From Methylophilus methylotrophus DSM 46235 = ATCC 53528 (lineage in GTDB: Bacteria > Pseudomonadota > Gammaproteobacteria > Burkholderiales > Methylophilaceae), in assembly GCF_000378225.1 (NCBI RefSeq), contig NZ_KB905143.1, forward strand, positions 62,001 to 126,000: 64,000 nucleotides of DNA, written 5' to 3'. This document shows positions 55,700-64,000 of this stretch, piece after piece; within the stretch, counting starts at the first letter, position 1; every line of letters starts with the position of its first letter. A program made the position numbers and the translations under genes. The notes under the pieces are model-generated. The model did no database searches, was not told where the DNA came from, and saw only the letters and a program-made list of their open reading frames with translations.

Positions 55700-56575
55700 C
55701 TAGCCACCGCGCATGCGCAACCAGTTCACCACATCTTGTAGTAAACGCTGATTTCCACGCAACGGCCTGGCCAGTTTGGCAATCATATCCACATGGTCAT
55801 ATCCTTGATAGGTAATAAGCTGGACCTGGCCGCCCTTGGTTTCAACAGCATGCGCCAGATTGATTGAATTTCTGGGCCAAACGGTGTCGTCTGCCGTGCC
55901 GGTGAGCAAAAGCAACGGCGGGTTGTGTCCATTGGCAAAATGGATGGGTTGAGAGATCCATTCTTGCTCGGCTGGGGCAAAAATGGCTTTCAAACGATTT
56001 GAAGTCAAAGGAAGAAAATCGTAAGCGCCTGCCAGCCCAATCGTTCCAGCAATCGCATCCGGCTGCAAGCCCACTGCAGCCAGGTACTCTGCATTCAGAC
56101 TCAGCATCACTGCCAAGTGCGCTCCTGCAGAGTGGCCCATCATGAATACACGTTGCGGGTCGCCATGATAGTGAGCAATATGCTCCTTAACCCACTGGAA
56201 TGCGAGTGCCGGGTCCTGCATCAGTTGGGGAAACTTCACTTCTGGGTAAAGACGATAATCGGCGATCACCGTGAGATATCCCTGCGCGGTGAGTGCCTCT
56301 GCCACAAACAAATAGTCATTCTTGCTCCCCGAGTCCCAGCTGCCGCCGTAAAAGAACACGACTACCGGGAGTAAGTTACCGGAAAGCAAGCGAGGTCGAT
56401 AGATATCCAGTTTTTGCCGAGGCAAGCCTCCAAAAGGAATATCCGGTACGACCGCCATCTGCCCCTTGGGAATCATGGCATTCAATATTGCAACTGGCCT
56501 GCATGCCGTGACCATCATTCCCAATAAACTGGCAAGCCACCCTCCTCTTATCGCATTAATATTTTTTGCAGACAT
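55700..56575 (-). CDS. Alpha/beta hydrolase, esterase (BD-FAE/HSL-like)
   Basis: The 291-residue product has an N-terminal hydrophobic, possibly lipoprotein-like leader (WLASLLGMMVTAC). The esterase domain shows the oxyanion motif FFYGGSWDSG, nucleophile GHSAGAHLA (Ser149), acid in LTGTADDTVWP and His in YQGYDHVDMI. It resembles carboxylesterases of the hormone-sensitive-lipase group. A periplasmic or membrane-bound location is suggested by the leader; the substrate is unknown. Confidence 0.86.
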   Translation of the reverse strand: MSAKNINAIRGGWLASLLGMMVTACRPVAILNAMIPKGQMAVVPDIPFGGLPRQKLDIYRPRLLSGNLLPVVVFFYGGSWDSGSKNDYLFVAEALTAQGYLTVIADYRLYPEVKFPQLMQDPALAFQWVKEHIAHYHGDPQRVFMMGHSAGAHLAVMLSLNAEYLAAVGLQPDAIAGTIGLAGAYDFLPLTSNRLKAIFAPAEQEWISQPIHFANGHNPPLLLLTGTADDTVWPRNSINLAHAVETKGGQVQLITYQGYDHVDMIAKLARPLRGNQRLLQDVVNWLRMRGG

Positions 56576-56646
56576 TTCCGAACAGACTAAAGCAGCAGGA
56601 AAAGATTCCCTATTTCAATCACCACACTTGATACGCATTTAAAAAC

Positions 56647-57837
56647 TCAAGGATGTGCGATAAATACGCGGTTACGGCCTTGCTGCTTGGCTGTATAGAG
56701 TGCTACATCCGCCATTTTCATCAAATGCGCCATGCCTTGCTGCTCACCTAGCTGAGATGTAGAAACCAGGCCAAACGAAGCCGTATAATGGATTTTCTCT
56801 CCATGACCAGTCATGACACTATGGTCAATCTCGGCGCGTAAACGCTCAATCACGCGTGCCGCTTCATGCAGATCTGTCATCGGCATGAGGATGCCGAACT
56901 CTTCACCACCCAGGCGGCCGACAATATCGCTGGTACGTAAAGCGTTGACGCACTTGAGGCAAAAGTTCTGCAACACCAGGTCGCCAGCATGATGCCCGTG
57001 TTGATCGTTGATTTTTTTAAAATGGTCAATGTCTACCATTGCAAATGAGAACGGCAACTCATACCGCTGGCTGCGCCGGATTTCAGATTCAAGCTCGTGG
57101 ATGAAATGCCGCCTGTTGGCAATGCCTGTCAAAAAATCGGTAAAGGCAAACTTGTCAGCCTCAATATGTAATTGATAGATACGCCAGGCAACAAAGGCTC
57201 CCACCCCAAGAAAGAGGCTCAGAAGTAAGGCGGCATAACTTAAACCACGCTTGGTATGCTGTTCCAGACGCTGCTGGCTCTCATTGACATACTCAATTGC
57301 GTGCTGATGAGCATCTTTGAGGATAATCTCGTTTAGACCTGCCACTTTGGCAAAGCGGGCGGTCCACTCGGTTTCAATCAGCTGGTTAGCCTCAGCATAA
57401 CGAGCAGCGGAGAGCTTTTGCAACACCTGCTCACGAACATTTCCCAACAAGGCAAGCTGCTGTTTGAGTTGCATGACCTGTTGGGGGGCACGGGAGTAAC
57501 TACGGGCAATGGTTACAATCTTCTGCTGAGCTCGTTGCTCGCATGCATCAATCAATGCCTCAGCGTTTGCCAGTTGTTGGCGGTCTGCCTGGATCAGTGT
57601 GACATACAGAAGGTGACTGCGAATCTGGTAGAGATCAGCCTCCAGTGCGAGGGCTGCGTTTCCCACTGCAAAAGGGTATTCATAGAGTTTCCGCGTGGTC
57701 TGGTGCATCTCGCGCATGCTGGAAAAGTAAATCCAGATGAATAACAATGCGCCGACAAAAGCAATCAGGAACCCGGCAATCAGGATATACAATACGGCAC
57801 GTTTTCGTGGTCTATTCATGCGCTCTGTCCTGGTCAC
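56647..57837 (-). CDS. Membrane-bound diguanylate cyclase
   Basis: The 396-residue protein has a membrane helix at about 15-35 (VLYILIAGFLIAFVGALLFI), a helical periplasmic sensor region (about 40-195), a second helix near 200-220 (LSYAALLLSLFLGVGAFVAW) and a GGDEF domain. The active site is GGEEF near 310, with a product-inhibition RxxD (RTSD) five residues before it, so it should be an active, feedback-inhibited synthase of c-di-GMP. It is encoded 36 bases after the EVE gene in the same direction. The signal is unknown. Confidence 0.92.
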   Translation of the reverse strand: MTRTERMNRPRKRAVLYILIAGFLIAFVGALLFIWIYFSSMREMHQTTRKLYEYPFAVGNAALALEADLYQIRSHLLYVTLIQADRQQLANAEALIDACEQRAQQKIVTIARSYSRAPQQVMQLKQQLALLGNVREQVLQKLSAARYAEANQLIETEWTARFAKVAGLNEIILKDAHQHAIEYVNESQQRLEQHTKRGLSYAALLLSLFLGVGAFVAWRIYQLHIEADKFAFTDFLTGIANRRHFIHELESEIRRSQRYELPFSFAMVDIDHFKKINDQHGHHAGDLVLQNFCLKCVNALRTSDIVGRLGGEEFGILMPMTDLHEAARVIERLRAEIDHSVMTGHGEKIHYTASFGLVSTSQLGEQQGMAHLMKMADVALYTAKQQGRNRVFIAHP

Positions 57838-57873
57838 TCGTTTGCAAGTTAAGAAACGCGACTGTTTCTAGGG

Positions 57874-58338
57874 TCATGAACCCAGTAGCGTCGTGATGAC
57901 TGCCCACTCTTTGGGATCGACGGGTGTAATCGATAAACGGTTTCCTTTTTGCAAGGTGCGCATATTAGCCAGTTCAGGGATTTCACGCATCTCTTTCAAA
58001 CTTAGCAATCGCGTTTTACGCACCAGCTTGACATCCACATTCACCCAGCGCGGATTTTCTGGTGTGGATTTTGGATCAAAATACTTATGTCCTTCTACAA
58101 ACTGGAACTTGTCCGGGTAAGCCAGTTGACTCACTTCGCAGATCCCCACAATGCCTGGCTCGTCACAATTAGAGTGGTAAAACAGCACACCATCGCCGAC
58201 TTTCATCTGATCACGCATAAAATTACGCGCCTGGTAATTTCGTACCCCATACCAGTCCACCGTCTGGTTGGGAAACCCCGCCAAATCATCAATAGAAACA
58301 TCCGAGGGCTCGGATTTCATCAACCAGTAACGCGCCAT
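57874..58338 (-). CDS. EVE-domain protein
   Basis: The 154-residue product matches the EVE family (thymocyte nuclear protein 1-like): RYWLMKSEPSDVSIDDLAG, WYGVRNYQARNFMRDQM, VLFYHSNCDEPGIVGICEVS and a C-terminal GNRLSITPVDPKEW. EVE domains share a fold with PUA/YTH domains and are thought to bind modified nucleotides. It precedes the diguanylate cyclase and is divergent from the DUF2237 gene with only a few bases between starts. Confidence 0.92.
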   Translation of the reverse strand: MARYWLMKSEPSDVSIDDLAGFPNQTVDWYGVRNYQARNFMRDQMKVGDGVLFYHSNCDEPGIVGICEVSQLAYPDKFQFVEGHKYFDPKSTPENPRWVNVDVKLVRKTRLLSLKEMREIPELANMRTLQKGNRLSITPVDPKEWAVITTLLGS

Positions 58339-58406
58339 GCGTGAAAACCTTCTTATGTCTGAAAAATGCCAGTATCATAAACCAAGTTACAGTACAGCTG
58401 ACAATC

Positions 58407-58766
58407 ATGACAAAAAACGTTCTTGGCACCCTTCTAATTCCTTGCAGCATGCAACCCCTCACCGGCTTTACGCGTGATGGCTGCTGCGGATTTCACCCGG
58501 AAGATTTAGGCCGGCATACCGTGTGTGCCGAGATGACTGATGAGTTCCTCGCTTTTTCACAGGCACAAGGCAACGACCTCTCCACGCCAGTGCCAGAATA
58601 TGGTTTCCCCGGGCTGAAAGCGGGGGATCGCTGGTGCCTGTGCGCAAGACGCTGGCTTGAGGCCAGTGAAGCGGGTTATGCCCCGCCTGTGATTCTGGAA
58701 TCCTGCGATGAAAGTTGCCTGGAAGTGGTTAGCCTGGCCGACCTGATGTATCACGCATTGCGTTGA
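58407..58766 (+). CDS. DUF2237 family protein
   Basis: I chose ATG 58407 (MTKNVLGTLL), which gives a 119-residue product matching DUF2237 from its first residue: CSMQPLTGFTRDGCCGFHPE, DLGRHTVCAEMTDEFLAFS, VPEYGFPGLKAGDRWCLCAR. The conserved Cys residues suggest metal or redox binding, but function is unknown. The open frame extends 22 codons upstream into the EVE promoter region and is unlikely to be used. It converges with the 6S RNA gene. Confidence 0.9.
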   Translation: MTKNVLGTLLIPCSMQPLTGFTRDGCCGFHPEDLGRHTVCAEMTDEFLAFSQAQGNDLSTPVPEYGFPGLKAGDRWCLCARRWLEASEAGYAPPVILESCDESCLEVVSLADLMYHALR

Positions 58767-58771
58767 AAAAG

Positions 58772-58980
58772 AAAAGATGTGCTAAGGGGTTACCTGAGCC
58801 GTATATCCTGAACCAAAAAGTTCAGGTGGTAACAGCCTAAGGTACATTAGGTTCACACGCCAAGGGCGTCTTAAAAGACTACCCAACTTAGTGCAATCTC
58901 ACAGCACCTGATGAGCCGAAACCTATAACAAAGACTAGTTCAAGGAATTTTTGACTCAGGCAACGCCTTAGCACACCGTA
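58772..58980 (-). ncRNA. ssrS: Probable 6S RNA
   Basis: The segment directly follows zapA, the usual place of ssrS. The two ends (TGTGCTAAGGCGTTGCCTGAG and its near mirror at 58777-58798, compared over their first 18 bases) pair as the long closing stem of 6S RNA, and the 3' part has CCTGAAC-TTTTT-GGTTCAGG, like the E. coli 3' hairpin. A promoter precedes it: TATCAT at 58991-58986. It ends in a T-rich run. I infer a regulator that sequesters housekeeping RNA polymerase. The exact ends are estimates. Confidence 0.72.
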
Positions 58981-59038
58981 TTTTTATGATACGTCATTTA
59001 GTAAAAATGACGATGAAAAATTTGTGAAATGAAGCGGA

Positions 59039-59341
59039 TTACAATAACTTGTGCTGGCCGGACAACACATCATCAATCTGCTGCTGCATGTCGGTAATGC
59101 GTTTTTTCACATCACCCACATCCACGCCACCACTGCGCGTATTCAGCAACTCGTGCGTGATATTCAGTGCCGCCATAATCGCAATACGCTCAACACTGAC
59201 CATTTTGCCAGCGTCGCGAATTTCACGCATTTTACCATCCAGGTAGCCGACAGCTTGCAACAAACTGTCACGCTCCTCATCGGTACAGGTCACGCTAAAC
59301 GCGCGGCCCATGATTTCGATATCGATAGGATTGGAAGCCAT
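59039..59341 (-). CDS. zapA: Cell division protein ZapA
   Basis: The 100-residue product matches ZapA: N-terminal beta strands with DIEIMGRAFSVTCTDEERDS, then LLQAVGYLDGKMREIRDAG, RIAIMAALNITHELL and a C-terminal coiled coil. ZapA stabilises the FtsZ ring. It begins 2 bases after the ZapB-like gene and is followed by the 6S RNA, as in many proteobacteria. Confidence 0.94.
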   Translation of the reverse strand: MASNPIDIEIMGRAFSVTCTDEERDSLLQAVGYLDGKMREIRDAGKMVSVERIAIMAALNITHELLNTRSGGVDVGDVKKRITDMQQQIDDVLSGQHKLL

Positions 59342-59343
59342 GA

Positions 59344-59580
59344 CTAACGACCTTCCTCAGGCAATGCCGACAGTAATCTCTCAAGCTGTACACTCGCTTG
59401 CGTCATATTCAACTTAAGTGATTGCGACTCCTGATGCAGACGTGTCACCTCCTGACGTAACTCCACGTTTTCGTCACGCAGCTGCCCACACAAAGCAACC
59501 AACTTGGTGACACGCTCTTCAAGACTTTTCAAATCGGCATCCATCAGCCCATTATCTTTTAAAAAAACGAGTGTGGTCAA
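59344..59580 (-). CDS. ZapB-like coiled-coil protein
   Basis: The product is 78 residues from 59580, or 66 from the ATG at 59544 (MDADLKSLEERVTKLVALCG), which is the more usual N-terminus. It is a single coiled coil with heptads (LRDENVELRQEVTRLHQES), resembling the TIGR02449/ZapB-like proteins encoded before zapA. In that role it would bridge ZapA and the division site. Neither start has a strong ribosome site. Confidence 0.82.
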   Translation of the reverse strand: MTTLVFLKDNGLMDADLKSLEERVTKLVALCGQLRDENVELRQEVTRLHQESQSLKLNMTQASVQLERLLSALPEEGR

Positions 59581-59679
59581 TAGCTAAGCGCATTTTTTCA
59601 AAGTAAATTAAGAATGTATGACTCGCTCTGCAAGACTCACTTGCTAGTCAATGAGCAGCCTTTAGACTAAAATGCCCCA

Positions 59680-59872
59680 AGTTGTCAGGTGCCCGCGTCT
59701 GCGTTCTTGCAGACAAAGGTGAAACTGGGAAACAGGTGCGTGAAGTCATTCACAATGCCTGTGCTGCCCCCGCAACGGTAAGCAAGTGCGGGTCTATCCA
59801 CATGCCACTGAGTTCAAACTTGGGAAGGCGATAGATCAAAACTTGCAAGCCCGGAGACCGGCCTAGCAACCA
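59680..59872 (+). promoter_or_regulatory. Cobalamin riboswitch
   Basis: Conserved blocks appear in order: GGTGAAACTGGGAAACAGGTG, read from 59718 over its first 20 bases, GCCCCCGCAACGGTAA (B12 box region), GCCACTG, CTTGGGAAGGCG and CCCGGAGACCGGCC. It precedes btuB by about 150 bases and would shut the operon off when adenosylcobalamin is plentiful. Confidence 0.95.
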
Positions 59873-60022
59873 AACGTATGGAAATACCGCGGGGTGACGG
59901 TGACTCTAATAATAAAAGGCACTTGAGTATGAAGTGCCATTATCCTTCTAGTCTAAAACACATCTACGGTTTCCAATTTAAGTGTTCTGCATGCGGGGTC
60001 GCATGCATTATCGGAAACAGAT

Positions 60023-61915
60023 ATGAATAAAAAAATCATTTTGGGACTCATTGCCCTATATCCTGCCATCTCTTTGGCACAAGAAGCTTTTTCTGAAAAC
60101 GCATCTCATCACGCCGCACTGGCTCTAGACGAGATCAATGTTACCGCCGCAAGAATTCCGGTTTCAACAAAAACAGCGACTGGTGATATTACGGTAGTAA
60201 CGCGTGAAGAAATCGACAGAATGAAAGGTAGCTCCCTGCCGGACTTACTGAGATTACAGCCTGGTCTGCAAATCTCCACGAATGGCGGCATGGGAACAGC
60301 CAGCAGTCTTTTTGTACGCGGCACCAATGCAGAACAAGTTGTTGTCTTGGTAGATGGCTTGCGTATCAACTCAGCCACGCTGGGCACGACTGCATTTGAA
60401 AACCTGCCTTTGGCGCTGATAGACAGAATCGAGATTCTGCGCGGCCCTGCCTCAAGCCTATATGGCGCTGATGCCATTGGCGGTGTCATTCAAATTTTCA
60501 CTCGTCGCACAAAAACAAATACAACACTCTTTTACGGCAATATAGGCGCTGGCAGTTACGACACTTACACGGGTAGCGCAGGATTTGACAGCCGCTATCA
60601 AGCATTACAATTTGGTGCCCAAATGAGCAGTTATGACACTCGAGGTATTTCCGCCAAAAAACGTCCAACACAAGCGATTGATCGTGATCGCGATGGCTAC
60701 AGCAATCTAAGTGGCACAGCTTATGCGGACCTCGAATTTGCCGAAGGCCATAACCTGGGTTTACGTTTTATGGAGTCTGATGGACAAAACCAGTTTGACA
60801 ATGGCTATCGCAATTACTCCACCACCAACCAACAAGCCTATGGTGCAACACTTAAAAATCAATTGACTGAGCATTGGACGAGCACACTGAAATATGGCGT
60901 TGGTCGCGAGCGCTCATTCAGCTTAAACGGCGTGAGTAGTCGTAGCGAATTCGACTCAGAACAGACTCAGATTACCTGGCAACATGATTATACGCTGTCG
61001 TTTGGCACATTGACCTTTGCCTACGATAGACTGGAACAAGATGTCCTGACTTTTTCTAATAGCATTCAAAGTATAGATAAAACACGCAATAACGACGGCT
61101 TTATGCTGGGATTCGTTGGCAATCACGAAGCCCACAGCATTCAACTCTCAGCACGTGAAGACCACAACACTCAATATGGCAACTACGTCACCGGTGGTGT
61201 AGGTTATGGCTACACAATCTCACCCGAGTGGCAAATCACTGCTCAATATGGATCGGCATTCAGGGCCCCTACGTTTAACCAATTGTATTTTCCAAGTTTT
61301 GGCGACCCAGTTCTGAAACCAGAAAAATCAGATAACGTTGAAGCAAGCCTACGTTATCAAACCTCCTCTATTCAGGCCAAGCTGACAGTATTTGAAAACC
61401 ATGTTCGCGATCTGATCCAGAATGCAGGTCCTGCGACATCAGGTTGTAGTTTTGCAGGGTTCTGTCCAACAAATTCAGGAAAGGTAGAAATTAAAGGGAT
61501 CACCGCTGAAAGCAGCATCGTTTTGAACCCTCAGTGGCAATTATCAGGGAACTTAACCATCCAGTCCCCACGCAACGATGCCACAGATAATTTGCTTGTT
61601 AGAAGAAGTCAGCGGTATGGCAATCTGCAACTGCAATACAAATCTGGCGACTGGGATATTGGCACCGAGGTCTCTGCTGCTTCGCAACGCTATAACGATG
61701 CAGAAAACAACTTCAAACTAGGCGGCTATGCTCTGGTCAACGCTTCACTCGGTTATAAACTGAATAATCACTGGAAACTTCTGGCGCGAGCCAACAATAT
61801 CCTAGATAAAGATTACGTGCTGGCCACTACAAAAAGTTCATTCTCACCAAATGCTCCAGATTACAACACAATGGGCACCAATATTTTTGTGAGCCTGAAC
61901 TACGACATGCAATAA
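60023..61915 (+). CDS. btuB: TonB-dependent vitamin B12 receptor BtuB
   Basis: The 630-residue outer-membrane receptor has a signal peptide (residues 1-19), a TonB-box-like stretch LDEINVTAARI, a plug (GDITVVTREEIDRMKGSSLP, RIEILRGPASSLYGADAIGG) and a 22-strand barrel ending with Gln after MGTNIFVSLNYDM. The order and the cobalamin riboswitch upstream identify it as the cobalamin importer. No STN domain is present, so it does not signal through FecR. It is the first gene of a cobalamin uptake/salvage operon. Confidence 0.95.
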   Translation: MNKKIILGLIALYPAISLAQEAFSENASHHAALALDEINVTAARIPVSTKTATGDITVVTREEIDRMKGSSLPDLLRLQPGLQISTNGGMGTASSLFVRGTNAEQVVVLVDGLRINSATLGTTAFENLPLALIDRIEILRGPASSLYGADAIGGVIQIFTRRTKTNTTLFYGNIGAGSYDTYTGSAGFDSRYQALQFGAQMSSYDTRGISAKKRPTQAIDRDRDGYSNLSGTAYADLEFAEGHNLGLRFMESDGQNQFDNGYRNYSTTNQQAYGATLKNQLTEHWTSTLKYGVGRERSFSLNGVSSRSEFDSEQTQITWQHDYTLSFGTLTFAYDRLEQDVLTFSNSIQSIDKTRNNDGFMLGFVGNHEAHSIQLSAREDHNTQYGNYVTGGVGYGYTISPEWQITAQYGSAFRAPTFNQLYFPSFGDPVLKPEKSDNVEASLRYQTSSIQAKLTVFENHVRDLIQNAGPATSGCSFAGFCPTNSGKVEIKGITAESSIVLNPQWQLSGNLTIQSPRNDATDNLLVRRSQRYGNLQLQYKSGDWDIGTEVSAASQRYNDAENNFKLGGYALVNASLGYKLNNHWKLLARANNILDKDYVLATTKSSFSPNAPDYNTMGTNIFVSLNYDMQ

Positions 61916-62002
61916 ACCTGAACTGGTGGATTTTGCCCAAGCCTGATCGAATTGGGCTAAAATTCACCCCTTGTAATTAATCTTAATTTTGGAGTCGTTG
62001 GC

Positions 62003-62572
62003 ATGCCAAGTAAAATTTCAACTCAATCGCTGGCAATTGCATTTGTCATTGCACTGATGGTTATCGTCACACGTGGTCATCACTTTGCTTCTATCGACTT
62101 TTTACCTAGTGCGTCTTACGCAGCGTTCTTTATTGCTGGCTATTACTTGCGCTCAACCATCCTGTTCGTGGCATTGCTGGCTTTGTGCGCTGGCCTGGAT
62201 ATGGCAGCGGTGACCTGGGGCGGCGTGAGCAATTTCTGTGTGACTCCAGCTTATGGCTTCCTGTTACCGGCTTATGGCACGATGTGGCTGGCGGGTCGCG
62301 GGCTGGCAGACAATACCACCTGGGCAGTCAGCAGCCTGTTTAAACTGACTGGTGTAACTGTGGTTGCATCCGCGATTGCCGAGTTGTTTTCAAGCGGTGG
62401 TTTCTACTTCTTTGGGGGCCGTTACCCTGACCCAACTTTTGCCGAGTTCTTACCTCGTCTGGTCAAATATTTCCCTAAACAATTAGAAGCGATTGCGTTC
62501 TGGGTCGTTGTGGCACTGATCGCGCATGTAGTGTTTGGCATGGCTAAGCGCTCTGTTCGCGAAAACGCCTAA
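62003..62572 (+). CDS. Five-helix membrane protein of the cobalamin operon
   Basis: I do not recognise a characterised family. The 189-residue product has about five membrane helices (LAIAFVIALMVIVTRG; AAFFIAGYYLRSTILFVALL; PAYGFLLPAYGTMWLAGRG; VTVVASAIAELFSSGGFYFF; LEAIAFWVVVALIAHVVFGM) with no ATPase or periplasmic domain. GGAG precedes the ATG. Its size and helix count resemble substrate-binding S components of ECF transporters, and it lies between btuB and cobO under the cobalamin riboswitch. It may carry cobalamin or a precursor across the inner membrane; this is inference. Confidence 0.82.
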   Translation: MPSKISTQSLAIAFVIALMVIVTRGHHFASIDFLPSASYAAFFIAGYYLRSTILFVALLALCAGLDMAAVTWGGVSNFCVTPAYGFLLPAYGTMWLAGRGLADNTTWAVSSLFKLTGVTVVASAIAELFSSGGFYFFGGRYPDPTFAEFLPRLVKYFPKQLEAIAFWVVVALIAHVVFGMAKRSVRENA

Positions 62573-62578
62573 TGCATC

Positions 62579-63184
62579 ATGGAAACCGATGACCGCGATA
62601 GCCGCCACAAGGCGCGCATGATCCGCAAGAAAGCAGTCATTGATGAAAAAATCGAGCAGGCCAATCAGGAAAAAGGCCTGCTACTCATCCTCACTGGTAA
62701 CGGCAAAGGCAAAAGTTCTTCTGCCTTTGGCATGGTGGCACGTTCCCTGGGCCACGGCATGCGTGTCGGTGTCGCCCAATTTATCAAAGGCCGTTCGGAT
62801 ACTGGCGAAGAAGCTTTTTTCCGCCAGCACCCTGCCGTGACCTGGCATGTGCTGGGTGAAGGCTTTACCTGGAACACCCAGGACCGCCAGCGCGATACCG
62901 AAACCGCCATGCGCGGCTGGCAAATTGTGGCGCAGATGCTGCAAGACCCTGCCATCAATCTCATCGTGCTGGATGAACTGACTTACACCTTCAAATACGG
63001 TTACCTGGACGAGCAAATGGTGCTGGACGCGATTGCAAAGCGTCCGCCCATGCAGCACGTGGTGATTACCGGCCGCGGGGCATCTGAAGCCTTAAGAAAT
63101 GCTGCCGACACCGTTTCTGAACTCATCGACGTCAAACACGCCTGGCGTGCAGGCATCAAGGCCCAGGCTGGGATAGACCTGTAA
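62579..63184 (+). CDS. cobO: Cob(I)yrinic acid a,c-diamide adenosyltransferase
   Basis: The 201-residue ATP-dependent enzyme attaches the adenosyl group to corrinoid cobalt. The N-terminal Walker A region reads LTGNGKGKSSSAFGMVARSL, followed by VGVAQFIKGRSDTGEEAFF and the acidic segment LIVLDELTYTFKYGYL. This is the CobO/BtuR type. Its stop overlaps the cobB start (TAATG), so translation is coupled. Confidence 0.95.
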   Translation: METDDRDSRHKARMIRKKAVIDEKIEQANQEKGLLLILTGNGKGKSSSAFGMVARSLGHGMRVGVAQFIKGRSDTGEEAFFRQHPAVTWHVLGEGFTWNTQDRQRDTETAMRGWQIVAQMLQDPAINLIVLDELTYTFKYGYLDEQMVLDAIAKRPPMQHVVITGRGASEALRNAADTVSELIDVKHAWRAGIKAQAGIDL

Positions 63185-64000
63185 TGCAATCTACTGCCGC
63201 AAGCTGCCCGGCCATGCTGATGGCCGCCCCGGCTTCAGGCCAGGGGAAAACCATGACCACCGCTGCACTCGCTCGTGCGTACCGTAACCGCGGCTTACGC
63301 GTGCAGGCGTTTAAATGCGGGCCAGATTTTATCGACGGCATGATCTTACAAGTCGCCACTGGCAATCCGGTGTATAACCTCGACCTTGGCATGTGTGGCG
63401 AAGCCGATGCGCAACGGTTATTGTATCAAGCCGCCCAAGAAAATGACGTCATTCTGCTTGAAGGTGTCATGGGCTTGTATGATGGCAAGCCTTCTTGTGC
63501 GGATATTGCCGAGCACTTTGGCATCCCGGTTGCACTGGTACTCAATGCCAAAGCCATGGCACAGACCTGTGCAGCAGTCGCCTACGGTTTGTACGGTTTC
63601 CGGCCTGCCCTGAAACGCGCAGGTGTCATTGCCAACCAGGTGGGCAGTGATGGCCACGCCAATATGATTAAAGAAGCGCTGCCAGCTGACATCCCGTGGC
63701 TGGGCGCCATGAAACATGATGCCCAACTGAGCCTGCCAGAGCGCCACCTGGGCTTGCACCTGGCACAGGAAATTGCCGATATTGACCTCCGCATAGAAGC
63801 CGCCGCGCAACTGCTGGGGCCAGACTTGCCATTGCCACCGGCAGTGGATTTCGCGGCACCAGAAAAACAAGACATCCCGCCATTGCTGCAAGGGAAAACC
63901 ATAGCCGTAGCCAAAGATGCTGCCTTCTGTTTCACCTACCAGGCCAACCTCGATTTGCTGCAAGCCATGGGTGCAGATATCAGTTTTTTCTCGCCGCTGC
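63184..64000 (+). CDS. cobB: Cobyrinic acid a,c-diamide synthase, N-terminal part
   Basis: The gene runs off the right edge; 272 codons are visible. The product has the P-loop AAPASGQGKTMTTAALARAY, then RVQAFKCGPDFIDGM and LLEGVMGLYDG, the ATP-binding half of CobB/CbiA, which amidates the a and c carboxylates of cobyrinic acid with glutamine. The glutaminase half lies outside the window. The ATG overlaps the cobO stop. It completes the visible part of a cobalamin salvage or biosynthesis operon. Confidence 0.93.
   Translation, partial: MQSTAASCPAMLMAAPASGQGKTMTTAALARAYRNRGLRVQAFKCGPDFIDGMILQVATGNPVYNLDLGMCGEADAQRLLYQAAQENDVILLEGVMGLYDGKPSCADIAEHFGIPVALVLNAKAMAQTCAAVAYGLYGFRPALKRAGVIANQVGSDGHANMIKEALPADIPWLGAMKHDAQLSLPERHLGLHLAQEIADIDLRIEAAAQLLGPDLPLPPAVDFAAPEKQDIPPLLQGKTIAVAKDAAFCFTYQANLDLLQAMGADISFFSPL

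Noticed and set aside
58772-58980. Miniature inverted-repeat element, or 6S RNA on the plus strand
   Set aside because: No target duplication is evident, and the promoter, T-rich tail and zapA context favour a minus-strand 6S RNA. The plus strand has a CCTGAGCCG stretch like E. coli 6S, but this is part of the paired stem.
1-64000. CRISPR array, tRNA or rRNA genes
   Set aside because: No regularly spaced repeat-spacer pattern, cloverleaf or rRNA signature was recognised on reading; a dedicated scan was not possible.

Overview
The window looks like chromosome of a methylotrophic betaproteobacterium of the Methylophilaceae (Methylophilus/Methylovorus type). This rests on gene content: a formaldehyde-activating-enzyme homologue, an ahcY-metF methyl-cycle operon behind an S-adenosylhomocysteine (SAH) riboswitch, a cobalamin riboswitch with btuB and cobalamin salvage genes, and the betaproteobacterial neighbourhoods def-fmt-htpX-rsmB-DUF4390-ntrYX, LysM-dprA-smg and zapB-zapA-6S RNA. 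Species cannot be settled from sequence alone.

Region 1 (1-7.9 kb) is an accessory block: the end of an RND metal-efflux adaptor, a CzcA/CusA-type RND pump, a Zn/Cd/Pb P-type ATPase, an isolated flgB-like gene and a truncated IS1595-family transposase. Region 2 (7.9-13.7 kb, minus strand) is a cell-surface signalling operon: FecI-type sigma factor, FecR-type anti-sigma factor, an STN-bearing TonB receptor, and a translationally coupled secreted protein with about seven propeller-like repeats and a lectin-like C-terminal domain. Region 3 (14.2-21.8 kb) is signal transduction: a soluble multi-PAS/GAF histidine kinase with an ANTAR-type response regulator, a scar where cheW and HD-GYP gene remnants are fused, and a chemoreceptor with four tandem near-identical PAS domains.

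Region 4 (22-32.7 kb) holds a small TetR regulon (three copies of one palindrome at two promoters), Ada, a thioesterase-like protein, an NMT1-PAS-GAF-PAS-GGDEF-EAL protein, an MFS transporter and exonuclease III. Region 5 (32.8-51 kb) is mostly housekeeping: holC, pepA, lptFG, a Fae homologue, a degenerate NtrX with NtrY, rsmB, htpX, fmt, def, dprA and smg. Region 6 (50.7-59.6 kb) contains the SAH-riboswitch operon ahcY-membrane protein-metF, a 49-codon small gene, a trypsin-like/TPR protein, an esterase, a diguanylate cyclase, EVE and DUF2237 proteins, a probable 6S RNA, zapA and a ZapB-like gene. Region 7 (59.7-64 kb) is a cobalamin uptake and adenosylation operon: riboswitch, btuB, an unassigned membrane protein, cobO and the start of cobB.

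The least expected items are the propeller/lectin protein coupled to the TonB receptor, the Fae homologue that seems to lack the catalytic histidine, the NtrX without Walker A or GAFTGA, the unassigned membrane protein in the cobalamin operon and the chemoreceptor PAS array. I saw no CRISPR array, tRNA, rRNA or intact mobile element.
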